18,828 nt of DNA from Polaromonas sp. GTDB lineage: Bacteria > Pseudomonadota > Gammaproteobacteria > Burkholderiales > Burkholderiaceae_C. Both the position numbers and the translations under genes were made by a program. The notes under the pieces were generated by a model that saw only the letters and a list, made by a program, of their open reading frames with translations, was not told the origin of the DNA and did no database searches. The stretch lies in assembly GCA_023259235.1 (NCBI GenBank), contig JAHFQQ010000025.1, positions 1 through 18,828 of the forward strand. Direction: 5' to 3'. Shown piece by piece: positions 14,833 to 18,828 of the stretch (its first letter is position 1; every line of letters begins with the position of its first letter).

Positions 14833-14843
14833 TGATAGGGGCT
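14833..14843. repeat. Second copy of a dyad half-site upstream of the synthase gene
   Basis: TGATAGGGGCT repeats TGACAGGGGCT (14806-14816) with one mismatch, 27 bp away, on the far side of the dyad from the synthase gene. Repeated half-sites can be secondary binding sites for a dimeric regulator. It could also be a chance near-repeat. Confidence 0.35.
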
Positions 14844-14894
14844 AGCCCGCGTCAAATATTGGAACTTTCACACTCGTCTCTTCGTCACCGAGCC

Positions 14895-15404
14895 TTACCC
14901 TTGCTTCCAGGGCAGCCCCCAGAAGCGCCAGCCACCCCGATGGCCGCGCTGGCCCTCTTCGTTGGCATCGCCTTCAAACCCTTCGAGAATGTTGTAGGCC
15001 TCGATTCCCAGTTCAGTGGCGCGCCTGGCCGCCGCCGCCGAGCGCACACCGCTGCGGCACAGCATCACCGCTTTTTTACCCGGCGGCACCGCGCTCTTCA
15101 TGCCTTCATCGAAGCCAGGGTTGATCACCATGCCGGGCCACTGTTTCCAGGCCAGCGCAATGGCACCCGGCACATAGCCGACCCATTCGCGTTCGGCGTC
15201 AGTGCGCACGTCCACCAGCACCGCCTCGCCCGACTGCAGCCAGTCAAAGGCGAGCAGCGGCTGGATATCGCCAGCGTAGCCCGACGCGGGCTGGACCTGA
15301 AGCGAAGCGATGGCATTCGGTGGGGCGGTGGTTTTCATGGCAGGGTCGGTCGTGTTTTCAAGTTGGGAAATGCGTGCTTGCAGCGCCGATACATGGACTG
15401 GCAT
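14895..15404 (-). CDS. Rhodanese-domain protein
   Basis: A 169-aa protein with one rhodanese (sulfurtransferase-like) domain at about residues 40-155. LVDVRTDAEREWVGYVPGAIALAW is the N-terminal signature and Cys116 in MLCRSGVRSAAAARRATELG the active-site cysteine. The ending NILEGFEGDANEEGQRG...GWRFWGLPWKQ is a form seen in beta-proteobacterial single-domain rhodaneses. ATG 15404 lacks a Shine-Dalgarno, and an in-frame ATG at 15338 (residue 23) is an alternative start; the first 35 residues look dispensable. It is divergent from ppk2 by 92 bp and transcribed toward the autoinducer synthase 165 bp away. The sulfur donor and acceptor are unknown. Confidence 0.88.
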   Translation of the reverse strand: MPVHVSALQARISQLENTTDPAMKTTAPPNAIASLQVQPASGYAGDIQPLLAFDWLQSGEAVLVDVRTDAEREWVGYVPGAIALAWKQWPGMVINPGFDEGMKSAVPPGKKAVMLCRSGVRSAAAARRATELGIEAYNILEGFEGDANEEGQRGHRGGWRFWGLPWKQG

Positions 15405-15496
15405 GGCTAAAAGTGTATTCTTTCACCGCCCGCCATGCGCGCGGCGGGGCGACATGCAAGAATCAGGCAACCCTCGATTCGCTGCCGGAGCCCCTG

Positions 15497-16420
15497 ATGC
15501 CCTCGACCCCCGCCGAAAAACCTCTTTCACCGGTTACCCCTCTCGACAAGGCCGAACTCAAGGCGCTGGCCGAGTTGCTGGCCCGCTGGCAGCCACCGCA
15601 AATCGGCGCCCTTCAGGACCGCGACAGAAAGAACAGGAAACGCAACGCTTGCACGCTGGCTGACTTCGACCCTGACGCCAAGCCGTTTTCCAGCGGCGAC
15701 AAAGGGCGCGACAAGGCGGAGGTCGAAGCTCTGGCCATGGAGCTCGATGAGCTGCAAAACCTGTTTTACGCGGATAAACGCTACAAGCTGCTGGTTATCT
15801 TGCAGGGCACGGACACCGCCGGCAAGGACGGCACGCTACGCGGCGTCTTCGGCCGCATCAGCCCTCTTGGAGTTCGCACGGTGGGATGGAAAGCCCCGCT
15901 CGAGGACGAGCGCGCACACGACTTCCTGTGGCGCATTCACCAGGTGGTGCCCGGCGCGGGCGAACTGATGATCTTTAACCGCAGTCATTACGAAGACGTG
16001 CTGGTTCCGCCCGTCAATGGCTGGATCACGCCGGCGCAGACGGCACAGCGCTATCAGCAGATCAATGACTTCGAGCGCCTGCTCAGCGAGACCGGCACGG
16101 TGATCCTGAAGTTCATGCTCCACATCAGCCTGGATGAACAACGCGAGCGGCTGCAAAACCGGCTGGATGACCCGACCAAGCGCTGGAAATTCAGCATGGA
16201 CGATCTGGAGGTGCGCAAGCGGTGGCCACAGTATCAAAAAGCCTACGAAGACCTGCTGAACACCACCAGCACGCGCTGGGCACCCTGGACCGTGGTGCCC
16301 GCCAACTCCAAGACCCACCGCGACCTGATGATTGCCAGAATAGTGCGCAGCACGCTGCGGCAGCTCGATCTGCATTACCCACCCGGAGACCCTGCGCTCA
16401 AGGGCGTCAAGATCACCTGA
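15497..16420 (+). CDS. ppk2: Polyphosphate kinase 2 family protein
   Basis: A 307-aa PPK2-type phosphotransferase, which moves phosphate between polyphosphate and nucleotides. LVILQGTDTAGKDGTLRGVF is the Walker A region with Lys110. MIFNRSHYEDVLV is the Walker B/lid region of the family, followed by RYQQINDFERLL and RLQNRLDDPTKRWKFSMDDLEVRKRWPQY. The start at 15497 is chosen over longer in-frame extensions because GGAG (15487-15490) lies six bases upstream and the extension would run into the divergent rhodanese gene. The N-terminal 45 residues are a charged extension. Class I, II or III (nucleotide preference) cannot be fixed by eye. Confidence 0.92.
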   Translation: MPSTPAEKPLSPVTPLDKAELKALAELLARWQPPQIGALQDRDRKNRKRNACTLADFDPDAKPFSSGDKGRDKAEVEALAMELDELQNLFYADKRYKLLVILQGTDTAGKDGTLRGVFGRISPLGVRTVGWKAPLEDERAHDFLWRIHQVVPGAGELMIFNRSHYEDVLVPPVNGWITPAQTAQRYQQINDFERLLSETGTVILKFMLHISLDEQRERLQNRLDDPTKRWKFSMDDLEVRKRWPQYQKAYEDLLNTTSTRWAPWTVVPANSKTHRDLMIARIVRSTLRQLDLHYPPGDPALKGVKIT

Positions 16421-16447
16421 CGGGCAAACAGGCGCAGCAGTGAGGCC

Positions 16448-16498
16448 TCAGTTCCCGCCGCCCAGGTAGGCCGCTTTCACAGCCGGGTCGTCGCGCAG
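16448..16498 (-). pseudogene. C-terminal remnant of a LivF/LivG-type ABC transporter ATPase
   Basis: Read on the minus strand it gives LRDDPAVKAAYLGGGN followed by a TGA stop. DPxVxxAYLG is the standard C-terminal end of branched-chain amino acid (Liv) ABC ATPases. Upstream in the same frame the sequence has no ABC signature and reaches a stop near 16574, so only the tail survives. Proximity to icmF, which acts on the valine-derived isobutyryl-CoA, makes a former Liv locus plausible. The match is short, so moderate confidence only. Confidence 0.45.
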
Positions 16499-16789
16499 GC
16501 TAAATTCGGTGCAGGCGTTGGCTAACGCGACAACGCCACTTTGGCTCTTGCAAGTCATGGGTGAACGTGTAATCTATCGACTTGCCGGTATCTTGCATGA
16601 GTGCTTTCAGGAAATTGACAGGAAAGGGCGTCAAACGGCAATGAATTTTCCCAATCTCCGAAAAAAATATTTCACGCCGACCGGCATGGGGCCCGAGACC
16701 CCGAAAATCCAAGGGTTAACCCGGCGCTGGAGCCATCAAGAAAGCAGAGTTGCTTTGCCTGAATAGCAAGAATCTTGTCCCGTCATTAG

Positions 16790-16816
16790 TTGACGTTTAC
16801 GTAAACGTAATATCAT
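16790..16816 (+). promoter_or_regulatory. Candidate icmF promoter with 16-bp palindromic operator
   Basis: ACGTTTACGTAAACGT (16793-16808) is a perfect 16-bp palindrome starting 72 bp before the icmF ATG. It overlaps a TTGACG -35-like hexamer (16790-16795) and precedes TATCAT (16811-16816), a -10-like hexamer 15 bp away. An ACGT-N-ACGT-type dyad between -35 and -10 resembles, from memory, operators of MerR-family regulators of branched-chain amino acid catabolism (LiuR). No regulator gene for it is visible in the window. Confidence 0.5.
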
Positions 16817-16864
16817 GCTGCTCTGGCATCGCGTCGGTGCCCATTGCCACAGCCGAGAAAAACC

Positions 16865-18828
16865 ATGACCGATCTGTCCGCAGAGTACAAGGCGCTCGCC
16901 AATTACCGGCCCACCCACAAGGTACGCTTCATCACCGCGGCCAGCCTGTTCGACGGGCACGATGCCGCCATCAACATCATGCGGCGCATTTTGCAAAGCA
17001 TGGGTGCCGAGGTGATTCACCTGGGCCACAACCGCAGCGTCGACGAGGTGGTGACGGCCGCGCTGCAGGAAGACGCACAGGGCATCGCCATCAGTTCCTA
17101 CCAGGGCGGGCACGTCGAGTACTTCAAGTACATGGTGGACCTGCTCAAGAGCCGCGGCGGCGAGCACATCCAGGTGTTCGGCGGCGGCGGTGGCGTGATC
17201 GTGCCGCCGGAAATCCGCGAGCTGCAGGCTTACGGCGTGGCGCGCATCTACAGCCCCGAAGATGGCCAAAAAATGGGGCTGGCCGGAATGATTGGCGAGA
17301 TGGTGATGCGCTGCGACAAGGACCTGACCGGCTTCGCACCCAAAGACCTCGCTGCCATAGAAGGCCATGGCGAAATGAACTGGCGCGCGCTGGCGCAACT
17401 CATCACCGCGCTTGAAAACAACAAGGCCGACAAGGCGCTGGTCCAGGCCATGCGGGCGCAGGCTGCTACAAAAAAAATCCCTGTCCTGGGCATCACCGGA
17501 ACCGGCGGCGCGGGCAAGTCCTCGCTCACCGACGAGTTGATCCGGCGCCTGCGGCTTGACCAGGGCGACCGGTTGCGCATTGCTCTCGTCAGCATCGACC
17601 CGTCACGCCGCAAGAGCGGCGGCGCGCTGCTGGGCGACCGCATCCGCATGAATGCGATTAGCCCCTGGGGTTCACAAGCCCCCACGCTTGCCGCTTTGCG
17701 CGCTGCCCTGCCCCCCGGAGGGGCTAATCTTCCTCCGAAGGGCCTGTCGAAAAATTCCAAGCCCTCAAGCAGCGACAGTGGCCAGAGAGTGTTCATGCGC
17801 TCTTTGGCCACGCGCGACTTCGGCAGCGAAATTTCAGCGGCGCTGCCCGATGTTCTGGCAGCCTGCAAATGCGCGGGCTTTGACCTGATCATCGTGGAGA
17901 CCTCCGGCATTGGCCAGGGCGACGCCGCCATCGTGCCGCTGGTGGATATTCCGATGTACGTCATGACGCCTGAATTCGGTGCTGCCAGCCAGCTGGAAAA
18001 AATCGACATGCTGGACTTTGCCGAGTTCGTTGCCATCAACAAGTTTGACCGCAAGGGCTCGCTCGACGCGCTGCGCGATGTCTCCAAGCAGGTGCAGCGC
18101 AACCGGGAGGCCTGGGGCACAGCGCCCGGCCAGATGCCGGTGTTTGGCACGATGGCCGCTCGCTTCAACGACGATGGCGTCACGGCGCTGTACCAGGCGC
18201 TAAAACCTCGCCTGACGGCGCTCGGCTTGCCGCTGTCCGGCGGTTCCCTGCCGGTGATCGCGGTGCGCCACAGCACCAATGAGACGCCGGTGGTGCCGGC
18301 CGCGCGTACGCGCTACCTGGCCGAAATTGCCGACACCGTGCGCGCCTATAAGAAAATGGCGCGGGCGCAGGCCAGCCTGGCGCGCGAGATTCAGCAGTTG
18401 CATGAAACCGCCCGCATGCTGCAAGACGACGACGCGACCCGCGACGGCGCAAAGAGCACCGTCCTGCGCCTGGCACAGGAACGCCTGCAGCTGCAGGATC
18501 AGGCCGCCAAAAAGCTGCTGGCCCAGTGGCCGGCCATGCAAAAGGCCTACGCCGGAGACGAATACGTGGTGAAAATCCGCGACCGGGAAATCCGCACGGC
18601 ACTGACCACCAAATCGCTCTCGGGCACCACCATCCGCAAAGTGGCGCTGCCGCAATACGTCGACCATGGCGAGATCCTCAAGTGGCTGATTCTGGACAAT
18701 GTTCCGGGCAGCTACCCCTACACCGCCGGCACCTTCGCCTTCAAGCGCGAGGGCGAAGACCCGACCCGCATGTTTGCCGGCGAAGGCGATGCCTTTCGCA
18801 CCAACACACGCTTCAAGTTGCTCAGTGA
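16865..18828 (+). CDS. icmF: Fused isobutyryl-CoA mutase (C-terminus cut by window edge)
   Basis: 654 codons are visible and still open at the end; full IcmF is about 1,090 aa. IcmF interconverts isobutyryl-CoA and n-butyryl-CoA using adenosylcobalamin and carries its own GTPase chaperone. The B12-binding domain is at about residues 18-150, with the cobalt-ligating His32 in FDGHDAAIN, SSYQGGH and FGGGGGVIVP. The MeaB-like GTPase domain follows: GTGGAGKS (212-219, Lys218), SIDPSRRKSGGALLGDRIRMNAI, VETSGIGQGD and NKFDRKG. The linker and start of the mutase domain end the window (GSYPYTAGTFAFKREGEDPTRMFAGEG). Between MNAI (to residue 265) and MRSLATR (from 311) lie about 45 residues where I expect about six; part is repeat-derived. 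The start at 16865 has only a weak GAGA ribosome site. Confidence 0.93.
   Translation, partial: MTDLSAEYKALANYRPTHKVRFITAASLFDGHDAAINIMRRILQSMGAEVIHLGHNRSVDEVVTAALQEDAQGIAISSYQGGHVEYFKYMVDLLKSRGGEHIQVFGGGGGVIVPPEIRELQAYGVARIYSPEDGQKMGLAGMIGEMVMRCDKDLTGFAPKDLAAIEGHGEMNWRALAQLITALENNKADKALVQAMRAQAATKKIPVLGITGTGGAGKSSLTDELIRRLRLDQGDRLRIALVSIDPSRRKSGGALLGDRIRMNAISPWGSQAPTLAALRAALPPGGANLPPKGLSKNSKPSSSDSGQRVFMRSLATRDFGSEISAALPDVLAACKCAGFDLIIVETSGIGQGDAAIVPLVDIPMYVMTPEFGAASQLEKIDMLDFAEFVAINKFDRKGSLDALRDVSKQVQRNREAWGTAPGQMPVFGTMAARFNDDGVTALYQALKPRLTALGLPLSGGSLPVIAVRHSTNETPVVPAARTRYLAEIADTVRAYKKMARAQASLAREIQQLHETARMLQDDDATRDGAKSTVLRLAQERLQLQDQAAKKLLAQWPAMQKAYAGDEYVVKIRDREIRTALTTKSLSGTTIRKVALPQYVDHGEILKWLILDNVPGSYPYTAGTFAFKREGEDPTRMFAGEGDAFRTNTRFKLLS
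17656..17729. repeat. 74-bp terminal-inverted-repeat element inside the icmF GTPase domain
   Basis: GATTAGCCCC (17656-17665) and GGGGCTAATC (17720-17729) are perfect 10-bp terminal inverted repeats; pairing continues inward as T/A and GGGG/CCCC with a 2-nt bulge. The interior has CCCCCACGCTTGCCGCTT, a string I associate with dispersed repeats of Comamonadaceae genomes. The coding frame stays open across it, encoding SPWGSQAPTLAALRAALPPG and a few more residues. The 50 bp after it (CCTGTCGAAAAATTCC and on) are also atypical and may belong to a second repeat. Confidence 0.7.

Larger units (their letters stand above)
16421..16864. other. 444-bp intergenic region between ppk2 and icmF
   Basis: No intact gene is visible. 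The ppk2-proximal end holds the C-terminal codons of a Liv-type ABC ATPase on the minus strand (16448-16498). From about 16500 to 16780 the DNA is lower in GC than its neighbours; open frames in it match no family I know. The last 75 bp carry the 16-bp palindrome and the icmF leader. The composition change near 16500 suggests a deletion or insertion junction. Confidence 0.6.

Noticed and set aside
15320..15496. In-frame N-terminal extension of ppk2 starting at 15320
   Set aside because: It would overlap the divergent rhodanese gene, has no PPK2 homology, and the ATG at 15497 has a proper ribosome site.
16509..16766. 85-codon plus-strand frame between ppk2 and icmF
   Set aside because: No family recognised, no Shine-Dalgarno, and it lies in a region that looks like a recombination scar. 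Not supported as a gene.
16750..17415. 221-codon plus-strand frame overlapping the start of icmF
   Set aside because: It is in a different frame from icmF, whose B12-binding motifs are unmistakable; the alternative product is Arg/Gln/Pro-rich shadow sequence.
17470..17477. Run of eight A in icmF, considered as a frameshift or slippage site
   Set aside because: The frame is intact through it (ATKKIP leading into the P-loop) and no downstream motif requires a shift. Slippage remains possible but nothing in the sequence demands it.

Overview
The window looks like chromosomal DNA of a GC-rich betaproteobacterium, most likely Burkholderiales, family Comamonadaceae (Polaromonas/Rhodoferax-like). 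That rests on gene content (phasin, PHA-granule protein, WS/DGAT, CaiB/BaiF CoA transferase, type III pantothenate kinase, PPK2, fused isobutyryl-CoA mutase) and on short palindromic repeats that I recall as typical of that family. No database search was possible, so the genus is inference.

Layout. 1-1005 (-): N-terminal half of an AcrA1-like SDR, cut by the window edge. 1246-3410 (+): a histone-like phasin, a PhaD-like TetR regulator and an unassigned TPR-type protein. 3502-7438 (+): argE, then a tight run of a zinc aminopeptidase lipoprotein, a PHA-granule-region protein and a class III CoA transferase. 7487-7741 (-): acyl-CoA-binding protein, divergent from a wax ester synthase/DGAT (7885-9447, +). 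9511-10278 (-): coaX.

10372-14729 is the most notable region. A LuxR-type regulator (-) is divergent from a six-helix sensor kinase and an atypical response regulator (+), which run tail-to-tail into a CqsA/LqsA-type alpha-hydroxyketone autoinducer synthase (-). This is a complete synthase-sensor-regulator set of the Lqs (Legionella) / Jqs (Janthinobacterium) / Cqs (Vibrio) kind. The synthase leader carries a perfect 22-bp dyad with exact lux-box geometry (CTGT-N8-ACAG). It also carries a perfect 11-bp inverted repeat that encloses the Shine-Dalgarno and contains the start codon. Together with the nearby LuxR gene this suggests that LuxR-type and alpha-hydroxyketone signalling are wired together here.

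14895-16420: rhodanese-domain protein (-) divergent from ppk2 (+). 16421-16864 is a 444-bp gap with a C-terminal scrap of a Liv-type ABC ATPase and a perfect 16-bp palindrome at a likely promoter. 16865-18828 (+) is icmF, open at the window end. Its GTPase domain has about 39 extra residues, part of which is encoded by a 74-bp terminal-inverted-repeat element. A second repeat family occurs in the argE leader and again, in frame, inside the aminopeptidase gene.

Functionally, much of the window concerns carbon and energy storage (PHA granules, wax ester/TAG, polyphosphate) and acyl-CoA handling, with a cell-density signalling cassette in the middle.
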